Shown piece by piece: positions 12,454 to 19,851 of a stretch of 23,766 nt of DNA. The stretch spans positions 1 to 23,766 of the forward strand of contig DATDAQ010000033.1 of assembly GCA_036525295.1 (NCBI GenBank), in the 5' to 3' direction. The notes under the pieces are model-generated. The model saw nothing but the letters and a program-made list of their open reading frames with translations, had not been told where the DNA came from and did no database searches. Source of the stretch: VRUE01 sp036525295 (GTDB taxonomy: Bacteria; Actinomycetota; Thermoleophilia; Solirubrobacterales; 70-9). A program made the position numbers and the translations under genes. Every line of letters starts with the position of its first letter. Within the stretch, counting starts at the first letter, position 1.

Positions 12454-14763
12454 GTGCGCCGGGTCACCTTCTCGCGGAATTACACGCTCTCCCTCTCGCG
12501 GACCTGTCAGTGCTACTGCAAGTACTGCGCCTTCGCGACCCACCAGGCGCATATCCGGGATCCGGACGAGGTAGAGAAGCTTCTAGATGAGGCGCTGAAG
12601 CGCAACGCGAAGGAGCTTCTGGTCCTCACCGGGGAGCGGCCTGAGGTCAATCCCGTCGTAGCGGCCAAGCTGGTGGAATGGGGGCACGACGACTTCACCT
12701 CGTACGTCGTCTGGAGCTGCGAACGGGCGCTCGAGCGGGGCATGCTCCCGCACACCAACATCGGCGTGCTCGACCGCACCGACCTGGCGCGCCTTCGCGA
12801 GGTCACCGCTTCCCAGGGCTTGATGCTGGAGTCGGTGTCAGAGCGCTTGATGGAGACGGTGCACGCCGGGTCGCCGACCAAGCACCCGGCGCAGCGCCTG
12901 GCGACCATCGAGGCCGCTGGCGAGCTGAAGATCCCTTTCACCAGCGGGATCCTGGTCGGCATCGGCGAGACCGAGGACGAGCAGGTTGCGTCTCTTGAAG
13001 CGCTTGCGGATTTGCACGGCCGCTACGGCCACATCCAAGAGGTCATCCTCCAGAACTTCGTGCCTCATCCGAAGTACTACGGCGCCGAAGTGGCGGATAT
13101 CGCTGATGAGGCTGCACGCGAGCGGTGGGGGGACGGCGGGGACCCCTCTGCTGGGGCTCCGCACCGGGAGCGTGAAGGCGGTACAGAGGTTGAGTTGCTT
13201 CGCGAGTTCCCATCAGAGGGGTCCCCGCCGTCCCCGCCGGCCTGGGCGAGTCCGGTTGGCGTTGGGGACATCAAGCGGTTGATCGGGGAGTGCAAGCGGT
13301 TGATGCCGGATGTGGGGGTTCAGGTGCCGCCGAATCTGTCGGATGCTTGGGGGGAGCTGGTTGAGGCCGGGGCTACAGATCTTGGTGGGCTGTCGGCGAA
13401 TGGGGACCACATCTCGCCTGAGCATGCGTTTCCGAGTCCGCACGAGGTGCGGAAGGAGCTGGCGCCCAAAGGGTTTGCGCTGACGGAGAGGCTCTGCGTC
13501 TACCCGCAGTACATGGACTCGGAGTGGATGGAGCAGGGGGTCCTGGATGTGATCAAGCTGAAGTACTGGAGCTTTATTCCGCGCAGCGGCTCGGGGCGGC
13601 GGCGGGAAGAGTCGATCGATTCGAAGCTTGCACCCAAGGCGATCGAGAAGGGCCGTGCGGGAGAGGAGCTCTCTGAGGATGAGCTGACGGCGCTCTTCTC
13701 TGAGATGCGGCCTGAGGTGATCGAGGAGATGCGGGTCGCTGCGGATGAGCTTCGAGCTGAGCTTGCGGGGGACCGGGTCACCTTTGTCGTCAACCGGAAC
13801 ATCAACTTCACCAACATCTGCGTGGTCGGGTGTGCGTTCTGCGGGTTCGGGCAGGGCAGGCGATCGCCTGATGCCTATGAGGTCTCGGAGGAGGAATTTG
13901 CCGGGCGGATTCGCGAAGCGGTCGAGTTCGGGGCCACCGAGCTCTGCATGCAGGGGGGGATCCATCCCGACCTGACCCTGGAGGAGTACGGGAAGTGGTT
14001 GCGGTTGGCGAAGGAGGTTGCGCCGGACCTGCACCTTCACGCCTACTCGCCGATGGAGGTCGACCACATGTGCGAGCGCTCGGGGAAGAGCGCCGACGAG
14101 GTCTTCGAGTACCTGATCGAGTGCGGCCTCGGCTCGACCCCGGGGACCGCCGCCGAGGTGCTCGATGACGGCGTGCGGCAGCGGATCTCGCCGAACAAGC
14201 TGCCGGCGCGGCGTTGGGTCGAGATCATCGAGGCCTCCCACCGGGCTGGCCTGCGCTCGACCTCGACCGTGATGTTCGGCCACATCGAGGAGCCGCGCGA
14301 GCTGGCGCGCCACATGCGGGTCGTCCGCGCGCTGCAGGAGCGCACCGGCGGCATCACCGAGTTCGTCCCGCTCAGCTTCATCCCCTTCAACACGATGCTC
14401 GGCCGCACCCACGGGATCGAGGAGATCTCCGCTGCCGAGAACCTCAAGCACACCGCCGCCTTCCGCCTGGCGCTGGGCAGGACGATCCCGAACCTGCAGG
14501 CGAGCTGGGTGAAGATGGGCCTCGATGCCGCCACCGAGGCGCTGCGCTGGGGCGTCAACGATCTCGGCGGCACGCTGATGGAGGAGAACATCTCCCGCAT
14601 GGCCGGCTCCCAGCACGGCGTCCGCCTCGATCCCGAGCAGCTGATCGGCGCCGCCCGCGCCGCGGGGCGCGAACCGGCACAGCGGACGACGCTGTACGAG
14701 ATCATCGAGACGTATGCGAGCGATGATCCTCGAGAGGCAGCGGGAGCCGCTTCGGCTCGCTGA
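12454..14763 (+). CDS. fbiC: FbiC, bifunctional Fo synthase (CofG-CofH fusion)
   Basis: 769 residues. Two radical-SAM domains are fused, as in actinobacteria. The CofG half (1 to about 370) has CQCYCKYCAF with the CX3CX2C cluster ligands Cys18, Cys22 and Cys25. The CofH half (about 425-769) has NICVVGCAFCGFG with Cys456, Cys460 and Cys463. Together they build Fo, the deazaflavin of coenzyme F420, from tyrosine and a ribityl-diaminouracil. FVPHP, VQVPPNLSD, GATDLGGLSANGDHISPEH and CMQGGIHPD are family motifs. Residues about 226-261 are an odd Gly/Pro/Ser/Glu-rich insert, encoded by a perfect inverted repeat. Third-position use shifts to G and T from about 13250 to 14040. GTG start, probably leaderless. 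The 3' end overlaps the alcohol dehydrogenase gene by 50 bases. The rest of the F420 pathway is 1 kb downstream on the other strand. Confidence 0.96.
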   Translation: MRRVTFSRNYTLSLSRTCQCYCKYCAFATHQAHIRDPDEVEKLLDEALKRNAKELLVLTGERPEVNPVVAAKLVEWGHDDFTSYVVWSCERALERGMLPHTNIGVLDRTDLARLREVTASQGLMLESVSERLMETVHAGSPTKHPAQRLATIEAAGELKIPFTSGILVGIGETEDEQVASLEALADLHGRYGHIQEVILQNFVPHPKYYGAEVADIADEAARERWGDGGDPSAGAPHREREGGTEVELLREFPSEGSPPSPPAWASPVGVGDIKRLIGECKRLMPDVGVQVPPNLSDAWGELVEAGATDLGGLSANGDHISPEHAFPSPHEVRKELAPKGFALTERLCVYPQYMDSEWMEQGVLDVIKLKYWSFIPRSGSGRRREESIDSKLAPKAIEKGRAGEELSEDELTALFSEMRPEVIEEMRVAADELRAELAGDRVTFVVNRNINFTNICVVGCAFCGFGQGRRSPDAYEVSEEEFAGRIREAVEFGATELCMQGGIHPDLTLEEYGKWLRLAKEVAPDLHLHAYSPMEVDHMCERSGKSADEVFEYLIECGLGSTPGTAAEVLDDGVRQRISPNKLPARRWVEIIEASHRAGLRSTSTVMFGHIEEPRELARHMRVVRALQERTGGITEFVPLSFIPFNTMLGRTHGIEEISAAENLKHTAAFRLALGRTIPNLQASWVKMGLDAATEALRWGVNDLGGTLMEENISRMAGSQHGVRLDPEQLIGAARAAGREPAQRTTLYEIIETYASDDPREAAGAASAR
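13129..13235. repeat. 107-bp palindromic element inside fbiC (22-bp perfect arms)
   Basis: Bases 13129-13150 are repeated as their exact reverse complement at 13214-13235, with 63 bases between. The arms begin GGGGACGGCGGGG and contain GGGGACCCC. The element keeps the fbiC reading frame and encodes a low-complexity stretch (GDGGDPS at one end, SEGSPPSPP at the other). It lies between RERW and PAWASPV of the CofG domain. The arms resemble those of the intergenic inverted repeat at 3275-3336. It fits a REP-like or RPE-like palindromic element that has inserted into a gene without breaking it. Confidence 0.8.
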
Positions 14764-15697
14764 GCTGCCCGAGCCCTCGGCCGGTCCCGGCCAGGTGCTG
14801 ATCTCCGTCGCCGCCTGCGGCGTCTGTCGCACCGACCTGCACATCGCCGACGGCGACCTCGAGCGGCCGAAGCTGCCGCTCGTCCCCGGGCACCAGATCG
14901 TCGGCACGGTGGTCGAGGCGGGGGAGAGGGCGGAACGGTTCGCGGTGGGAGACCGGGTCGGGATTCCCTGGCTGGGCTGGACCTGCGGCGAGTGCCGCTA
15001 CTGCGCCGGCGGGCGCGAGAACCTCTGCGACCGCGCCCGCTTCACCGGCTACGACCTGGACGGCGGCTACGCCGAGCTGGCGGTCGCCGACGAGCGCTTC
15101 TGCCTCCCGATCCCCGAAGGGTATGCAGACGAGCAAGCGGCGCCGCTGCTCTGCGCCGGGCTGATCGGCTACCGGGCGTTGCGCCTCCTCGGCGACGCCG
15201 AGCGGGTCGGCTTCTATGGTTTCGGCGCCTCCGCCCACATCCTCTGCCAGGTGGCGGTGCACCAGGGCAGGCGGGTGTTCGCTTTCACGCGGGCGGGCGA
15301 CGAGGAGGGGCAGGCGTTCGCGCGCGAGCTCGGTGCGGAGTGGGCGGGATCCTCGGAGGACGTGCCGCCCGAGGAGATCGACGGGGCGATCGTCTTCGCC
15401 CCGGTCGGCGCCCTGATGACGACCGCGCTGCGGGCCAGCGCCAAGGGTGCGCGGATCCTCAGCGCCGGCATCCACATGAGCGACATCCCGGGCTTTCCCT
15501 ACGCGGAGCTCTGGGGCGAGCGCTCACTCGGCTCGGTCGCCAACCTGACCAGGCGGGACGGCGAGGAGTTCCTGGCCTTGGCCCCGCAGGTGCCGGTGCG
15601 GGCCGAGGTCGAGGTTTTCCCGCTTGAGGCCGCGAACGAGGCGCTCGACGCGATTCGCGACGGCAGCCTCCGCGGCGCGGCTGTTCTCTCCATCTAG
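14714..15697 (+). CDS. Zinc-dependent alcohol dehydrogenase, AdhA-like
   Basis: 327 residues, medium-chain dehydrogenase. Catalytic zinc ligands are expected at Cys38 (ACGVCRTDLH), His60 (PGHQIVG) and a Cys near 152 (PLLCAG). The four structural zinc Cys are at 91, 94, 97 and 105 (CGECRYCAGGRENLC). The Rossmann motif is GFYGFGASAH near 188-197. DGGYAELAVADER and LGSVANLTRRDGEEFL match the TIGR02822-type branch close to mycobacterial AdhA. It should oxidise or reduce alcohols and aldehydes with NAD(P). The start ATG at 14714-14716 lies 50 bases inside the end of fbiC in another frame; family alignment begins at MRAMILER, so this start is likely real and expression is probably coupled to fbiC. 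Its stop overlaps that of cofE on the opposite strand (shared CTAG). A link to F420 is not evident. Confidence 0.92.
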   Translation: MRAMILERQREPLRLAELPEPSAGPGQVLISVAACGVCRTDLHIADGDLERPKLPLVPGHQIVGTVVEAGERAERFAVGDRVGIPWLGWTCGECRYCAGGRENLCDRARFTGYDLDGGYAELAVADERFCLPIPEGYADEQAAPLLCAGLIGYRALRLLGDAERVGFYGFGASAHILCQVAVHQGRRVFAFTRAGDEEGQAFARELGAEWAGSSEDVPPEEIDGAIVFAPVGALMTTALRASAKGARILSAGIHMSDIPGFPYAELWGERSLGSVANLTRRDGEEFLALAPQVPVRAEVEVFPLEAANEALDAIRDGSLRGAAVLSI

Positions 15698-16428
15698 CGG
15701 AAGAGGTCTTCGTCTTGAGGACGGCGAAGCGTCGCGGCGCCTGGGCCGTCATCAGCCGTCACGAATCGGTTCAAGCCGCGGATGATCGCGATGGGGATAC
15801 GACTGTCCTTGCTGCGGACGAGGTCTGCGGCGGCTGCAGCTTGGTCGGCGACAGCGATCAGGGTTGCTTCGAGCTTGCGACCGCTGGCGTCCCGCCGGCC
15901 GCGCCAGTCGTCAAGGGGGGTGAGGCCAGCACAGCCGATTGCCACCTCGGCTTGGCCCAATCGCCAGGCCCGCCCAAAGCTGTCGGCGATAACGACGCCG
16001 ATCGTGGTGTTGAGTTCGGAGCGGATGTGACGGGCGGAGGCGTCGGGGTCCTCCGGGAGGAGGCAGACGGTGTCCGAGTCGGGCAGGTTTGAGGTGTCGA
16101 TGCCGGCGTTGGCGCAGACGAAGCCGTGATGGGTCTCGGCGATCAGGACGCCGCGCTCCGCACGCAGTACCTCGCGGCTCTCCTCGAGGATCAGCTCGAC
16201 CAGGGCCGGGTCCTTGTCCAGCTTGGCAGCGAGGTGGTGGGCTTCCTCGCCGGGGTGCACCGACGAGAGCTTGCGAATCCTGCCCTCGGCCTTGGAGACG
16301 ATCTTCTGTGAGACGACGAGGACATCGCCATCGGCCAACTCGACGTGTTCCGCGATCAGCTCGCCGAGGTTCGTCCCGGCCTCGATCTCGGGCAGGTCGC
16401 GGACCGCGAAAACCTGCAGCTCGCTCAT
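15694..16428 (-). CDS. cofE: CofE, coenzyme F420-0:L-glutamate ligase (single domain)
   Basis: 244 residues. It adds glutamates to F420-0 using GTP. Family motifs are visible: GDVLVVSQKIVSKAEGR (about 34-50), REVLRAERGVLIAETHHGFVCANAGIDTSN (about 85-115) and GVVIADSFGRAWRLGQAEVAIGCAG (about 143-167). The length equals that of archaeal CofE. The C-terminal FMN-binding nitroreductase-like domain that is fused in mycobacterial FbiB is missing. That domain reduces dehydro-F420-0 when the linker comes from PEP, so either another gene supplies it or the linker has a different origin. It is last in the npdG-cofD-cofC-cofE run and overlaps cofC by 4 bases (ATGA), so translation is coupled. Confidence 0.95.
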   Translation of the reverse strand: MSELQVFAVRDLPEIEAGTNLGELIAEHVELADGDVLVVSQKIVSKAEGRIRKLSSVHPGEEAHHLAAKLDKDPALVELILEESREVLRAERGVLIAETHHGFVCANAGIDTSNLPDSDTVCLLPEDPDASARHIRSELNTTIGVVIADSFGRAWRLGQAEVAIGCAGLTPLDDWRGRRDASGRKLEATLIAVADQAAAAADLVRSKDSRIPIAIIRGLNRFVTADDGPGAATLRRPQDEDLFR

Positions 16429-17066
16429 ATGCCGAGCACCTTCGCCGTCCGTTTGGCCCGCCGGCGATCCCTCTCCAGCGCCATCGTCAGCGCGACGACG
16501 TCGGCCGGTGTGTCGAGGTCCAGTGCCAGAGAGGGGATCTCCTCGACGCCGAAGGGACTGCCGGCCGCACGAGCGGCGGCGACGTGGCGGGCGCAGCTGC
16601 CCTCACCGAAAGAGGGCTCGATCGCATCGGGGGGCGCGAGGGCGAGGGCATTGGTGCCCGTGCCGTGCCGGTCGGGGACGATCGCGACGTAGCGCCCCGG
16701 CATCCCGGTCAGCAGGCGTTCGAGCTCGCGCGGGTCGAGCAGTGGGCAGTCGATGGGGAGCAGGACGACGCATTCGGCACCGAGCTCGCGAGCGCGCGCG
16801 ATCCCCGCGAGGGCCGCAGCGGAGTGGCCGCCCTCCTCCGGGTCGGCAACCAGCTCGCTGCCCCTCTTGCTTGCCAGCTCGATTGCGCGCGGCTCGCTGG
16901 TGACGACCACCGTGCGCTCGATCGATCGAGCCGCGCCGATCGCCTCCAGCGCGTCCTCCAGCATGGCCGCTGCCAGTTCGGCGCGGTGTGTCGCACCCAT
17001 GCCCGCCGCGAGCCGCTGCTTGGCGGCGCCGAAGCGCTTCACTGGGAGGACCGCGGTTGCTTTCAA
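16425..17066 (-). CDS. cofC: CofC/FbiD, phospholactate or phosphoenolpyruvate guanylyltransferase
   Basis: 213 residues. The nucleotidyltransferase start motif LPVKRFGAAKQRL is at about 7-19. VVVTSEP, DPEEGGHSAAALAGIARA, VVLLPIDCPLLDP and VPDRHGTGTNALAL follow in the order of CofC/FbiD. It joins GMP to 2-phospholactate (archaea) or phosphoenolpyruvate (mycobacteria), giving the short-lived donor used by CofD. The substrate cannot be read from the sequence here. Overlaps of 4 bases with both cofD (upstream) and cofE (downstream) show tight coupling, sensible for a pathway with an unstable intermediate. The C-terminus is basic (ERDRRRAKRTAKVLGI). Confidence 0.94.
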   Translation of the reverse strand: MKATAVLPVKRFGAAKQRLAAGMGATHRAELAAAMLEDALEAIGAARSIERTVVVTSEPRAIELASKRGSELVADPEEGGHSAAALAGIARARELGAECVVLLPIDCPLLDPRELERLLTGMPGRYVAIVPDRHGTGTNALALAPPDAIEPSFGEGSCARHVAAARAAGSPFGVEEIPSLALDLDTPADVVALTMALERDRRRAKRTAKVLGI

Positions 17067-17989
17067 GCCTCGTCGAGGCTAGCGGCGTAGTCGAGGACGA
17101 TGCGCGCCAGCCGCGCCCGTCCCGCCGCGCCCTCCATCAGGGTCGGTACCGCGAGTGTGGGGATCCCCTCCGGAGGCGGGTCCGGATCGCCATCGTCGAC
17201 GACCATCGCGTCGATCAGCCCGGTGTAGAGGGAGGCGACCCCCGCGGCAGTCGACGGCCGGCCGAGCGCCTGCATGAAGCGCTCCGTCGGCCCCTTGACC
17301 ACCTGGCCGGCGACGAAGGGGCTGACCGCGACGACCGGGGCGTTGGAGGCGGCGATCGCCTCGGTCATCCCGGGGATCGCGAGGATCGGGCCGATGCTGA
17401 TCACCGGGTTGGAGGGGCCGATCACGATCGCCTCGGCCCAGCGCAGCGCCTCGAGCACCTCGGCGCTCGGCTCGGCCGCCTCGATCCCGTTGAGCTCGAC
17501 TCCCTGCACCTCCGCCTCGCCGCGGTCGACGATCAGGTACTCCTGCAGGGCGCGGGTTCCTGCGGCGGTCAGCACCTCGGTCCGCACCGGCGCCTCGCAC
17601 ATCGGCAGCACCCGCGCCTCGACCCCGAGCGCGCGTGCGATTTGCGCCTGCGCGTCGGTGAGGCGGCCGCCCTCCTCGAGGAACTGGCGGCGGTAGAGGC
17701 AGGCGGCGAGGTCGCGGTCGGAGAGGCCGAACCAGCTCGGCGCGCCGAGCTTGGTCAGCCGGTCGAAGACGGTGAAGCTGTCGTCGCGCAGCCCCCAGCC
17801 GCGCTCCTCGTCGATCTCGCCGCTGAGCCAGTAGGTGATGAGGTCGGGGTCGGGGGAGACGTGGACCCCGAGCGTCTCGATGTCGTCGGCGGTGTTGGCG
17901 ATCGCCGCCAGGTCGGCGCCGATCTCCTCCTGCATCCCGGCGGCGAGTTTGGCGCCCCCGGTGCCGCCCGCCAGCAGCGCGACCCGCAC
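17063..17989 (-). CDS. cofD: CofD/FbiA, phospholactyl/enolpyruvyl transferase to Fo
   Basis: 308 residues. The N-terminal LLAGGTGGAKLAAGM (5-19) and NTADDIETLGVHVSPDPDLITYWLSG (about 32-57) are the CofD signatures. PSWFGLSDRDLA, IVIGPSNPVISIGPILAIPG and AVSPFVAGQVVKGPTERFM also match. It transfers the phospholactyl or phosphoenolpyruvyl group from the CofC product to Fo, giving F420-0 or dehydro-F420-0. ATG start at 17987-17989, 7 bases after the npdG stop. It overlaps cofC by 4 bases. It is cytoplasmic, with no membrane segments. Confidence 0.95.
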   Translation of the reverse strand: MRVALLAGGTGGAKLAAGMQEEIGADLAAIANTADDIETLGVHVSPDPDLITYWLSGEIDEERGWGLRDDSFTVFDRLTKLGAPSWFGLSDRDLAACLYRRQFLEEGGRLTDAQAQIARALGVEARVLPMCEAPVRTEVLTAAGTRALQEYLIVDRGEAEVQGVELNGIEAAEPSAEVLEALRWAEAIVIGPSNPVISIGPILAIPGMTEAIAASNAPVVAVSPFVAGQVVKGPTERFMQALGRPSTAAGVASLYTGLIDAMVVDDGDPDPPPEGIPTLAVPTLMEGAAGRARLARIVLDYAASLDEA

Positions 17990-17996
17990 GGCTTGC

Positions 17997-18689
17997 CTAC
18001 TCCCAGTGGTCGCCGTCGGGGAGGCCGGTCAGCTGGATCCCCGCGTGGGCTTTGTAGCGGACGTTGACCGAGATCAGCAGCGGAGTCAGCTGCTCGACGA
18101 TACGCGCCATCTCCAGCGGCCCGGCGTTGACCGCGCGCAGCCCGGAAATCAGCTCGATCAGGCGCGCGACCCTTGCCTTGTCGGCCTTGCGGTCGCCGCA
18201 GATCAGGACGTCCTCGCCCAGCTCGGCATCGGCGTCGGCGAGCGTCGGGGCGCCGATCGTGTGCAGGGCGGCGACGACGGTGACCCCGTCGGGAACCATC
18301 TCCTGCGCCTGCTGGGCGGCGCTGCCCTGCCAGACGCCGAGCGAGCGCGTCGCCTTGCCGCTAACCGCGGCGGCGAGCGGGACCGTGCAGTCGACCAGAA
18401 TCTGCCCCGGCCGCAGCGCCTCGCGCAGGTTGTTGAGGTTCTCCGACTGGTTGCGGAAGGGGACGGTGAGGAAGACGGTCTCGCCGCGGCGCGCGGCCTC
18501 CTCGTTGAGCAGGCCTTCGACTGCGGCGCCGGGCACCTTCTCGCGCAGTTTCGCCGCCGCCTCCTCGGCCCGCTCGGCCGATCGTGAGCCGATCGCGATC
18601 GAGGCTCCGGCCTTGGCCCAGCGCAGGGCGAGGCCGGCGCCCAGGGCGCCGGTGCCGCCGACGATCGGGATGGTGGGGAGATCGGACAC
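17997..18689 (-). CDS. npdG: NADPH-dependent F420 reductase
   Basis: 230 residues. The dinucleotide motif IVGGTGALGAGLALRWAKAG is at 9-28. IGSRSAERAEEAA has the Ser-Arg pair that binds the NADPH phosphate. TVPF, DCTVPLAAA and HTIGAPTLADADAELGEDVLICGD are typical of Fno/NpdG. It moves hydride between NADPH and F420, supplying F420H2 in actinobacteria. It is first in the F420 gene run. A GTG start at 18687-18689 sits 9 bases after TAGACT (18699-18704), with no ribosome site, so the mRNA is probably leaderless. The divergent SDR gene starts only 28 bases away and shares the promoter core. Confidence 0.95.
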   Translation of the reverse strand: MSDLPTIPIVGGTGALGAGLALRWAKAGASIAIGSRSAERAEEAAAKLREKVPGAAVEGLLNEEAARRGETVFLTVPFRNQSENLNNLREALRPGQILVDCTVPLAAAVSGKATRSLGVWQGSAAQQAQEMVPDGVTVVAALHTIGAPTLADADAELGEDVLICGDRKADKARVARLIELISGLRAVNAGPLEMARIVEQLTPLLISVNVRYKAHAGIQLTGLPDGDHWE

Positions 18690-18698
18690 GAGCGCGCC

Positions 18699-18708
18699 AG
18701 TCTATGCT
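18699..18708. promoter_or_regulatory. Overlapping divergent -10 elements between npdG and the SDR gene
   Basis: AGTCTATGCT contains TATGCT on the plus strand (18703-18708, 9 bases before the SDR ATG). It also contains TAGACT on the minus strand (18704 down to 18699, 9 bases before the npdG GTG). The two hexamers share the central TA. With only 28 bases between the two genes, both transcripts would start at or near their start codons, from one promoter core open in both directions. Confidence 0.5.
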
Positions 18709-18717
18709 GCCCGGCGC

Positions 18718-19452
18718 ATGCGACTGGAGGGACGAAAGGCGCTGGTCACCGGCGGGGCGAGCGGGATAGGCGCCGCGATCGCCGCTCGCCTGGCCGCGGA
18801 GGCCGCCGAGGTGTGGGTCGGCGACATCGACGTCGAAGGCGCCGAGCGGGTCGCGGGCGAGGTAAACGGCCACGCGCTCGAGCTCGACGTGACCGACTTG
18901 GAGTCCGCGCGCGCCGCGGTCGAGGCGACCGGCACGCTCGACATCCTCGTCAACAACGCCGGCACCGACGAGTTCGGCTTCTTCACCTACACCAGCCCCG
19001 AGCAGTGGCAGCGGTTGATCGGGATCAACCTCGTCGGCGTCTTCAACTGCACCCATGCCGCGCTCCCGGGCATGCAGGAGGCGAAATACGGCCGCATCCT
19101 CAGCATCTCCTCGGAGGCGGGGCGGGTCGGCTCGAAGGGCTCGGCCGTCTACTCGGCGACGAAGGGGGGCGTCGTCGCCTTCATGAAGGCGATCGCCCGC
19201 GAGAACGCCCGCTACGGCGTCACCGCCAACTCGATCGCCCCCGGCCCGATCGAGACCCCACTCCTGATGGGAGCCAAGGAGTTCGGCGAGATCGGCGAGA
19301 AAGTGATCGAGACGATGAAGTCCTCAACCCAGATGGGACGCCTCGGCCAGCCCGAGGAGGTTGCCGCGGCCGCCGCCTTCCTCGTCTCCGACGACGCCAC
19401 CTACGTCACCGGCGAGACCTTGGGCGTAAGCGGCGGCCTGGGCATGGTCTGA
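18718..19452 (+). CDS. Short-chain dehydrogenase/reductase (SDR)
   Basis: 244 residues, classical SDR. The cofactor loop TGGASGIG is at 11-18. Asp36 at the end of beta2 favours NAD(H) over NADP(H). NNAG is at 79-82, the active-site Ser is in ISISSEAG near 129-134, and YSATK is at 145-149 (Tyr145, Lys149). PGPIETPL and the C-terminal YVTGETLGVSGGLGMV fit FabG-like and hydroxyacyl-CoA dehydrogenases. The substrate is probably a beta-hydroxyacyl-CoA given the genes that follow (thioesterase, HMG-CoA lyase, carboxylase), but this is inference. The ATG at 18718 is preceded by TATGCT 9 bases upstream and no ribosome site. The stop overlaps the thioesterase start by one base (TGATG). Confidence 0.9.
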   Translation: MRLEGRKALVTGGASGIGAAIAARLAAEAAEVWVGDIDVEGAERVAGEVNGHALELDVTDLESARAAVEATGTLDILVNNAGTDEFGFFTYTSPEQWQRLIGINLVGVFNCTHAALPGMQEAKYGRILSISSEAGRVGSKGSAVYSATKGGVVAFMKAIARENARYGVTANSIAPGPIETPLLMGAKEFGEIGEKVIETMKSSTQMGRLGQPEEVAAAAAFLVSDDATYVTGETLGVSGGLGMV

Positions 19453-19841
19453 TGAGCGGGTCGGAGCCGACGCTCGTTCCCGGGATCGAGCGCAGCGACG
19501 AGTTCACGGTGGCACCGCCACTGGTAACCAACGTTGGCGGCACGATCGGCATCGGCGTGCTCTCGACGCCGGGCATGATCGGGATGATGGAGGGCAGCGC
19601 CCAGATGCTCGCCTACGAGCACCTGCCCGAGGGGAAGGCGACGGTCGGCTTCGAGGTCTGCGTCAAGCACGTGGCGGCGGCTGCGGAGGGAGCTACCTGC
19701 CAGACGCGCGCAACGCTGCGCGAGGTCGTCGAAGGGCGCAAGCTCCGCTTCGACGTCGAGGTAACCGAAGGCGAGCGGACGATCGGCGTCGGCACCCACG
19801 AGCGGCGCGTGGTCGGCCAGGCCGGTCCGCCGACCGCGTAG
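19452..19841 (+). CDS. FlK-like hot-dog thioesterase
   Basis: 129 residues, one hot-dog domain. VLSTPGMIGMMEGSAQMLA (37-55) and the HERRVV end resemble fluoroacetyl-CoA thioesterase FlK. The catalytic triad positions agree in spacing: Thr39, Glu47 and His73 here (8 and 26 apart), as Thr42, Glu50 and His76 in FlK. A short acyl-CoA is the likely substrate. In this setting a housekeeping role is more plausible than fluoroacetate defence, for example release or quality control of a short branched or dicarboxylic acyl-CoA. Translation is coupled to the SDR gene. The stop TAG is also the first half of the TAGCCT hexamer that precedes the HMG-CoA lyase gene. Confidence 0.85.
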   Translation: MSGSEPTLVPGIERSDEFTVAPPLVTNVGGTIGIGVLSTPGMIGMMEGSAQMLAYEHLPEGKATVGFEVCVKHVAAAAEGATCQTRATLREVVEGRKLRFDVEVTEGERTIGVGTHERRVVGQAGPPTA

Positions 19842-19844
19842 CCT
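19839..19844 (+). promoter_or_regulatory. Putative -10 hexamer TAGCCT for the HMG-CoA lyase gene
   Basis: TAGCCT lies 7 bases before the ATG at 19852. Its TAG is the thioesterase stop codon. No ribosome site is present, so a leaderless transcript starting inside the cluster is possible. Confidence 0.4.
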
Positions 19845-19851
19845 CGTCTCG

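Noticed and set aside
13213..14907. 564-codon minus-strand open frame opposite fbiC
   Set aside because: Antisense shadow of fbiC; composition is typical of reverse frames in G/C-rich genes.
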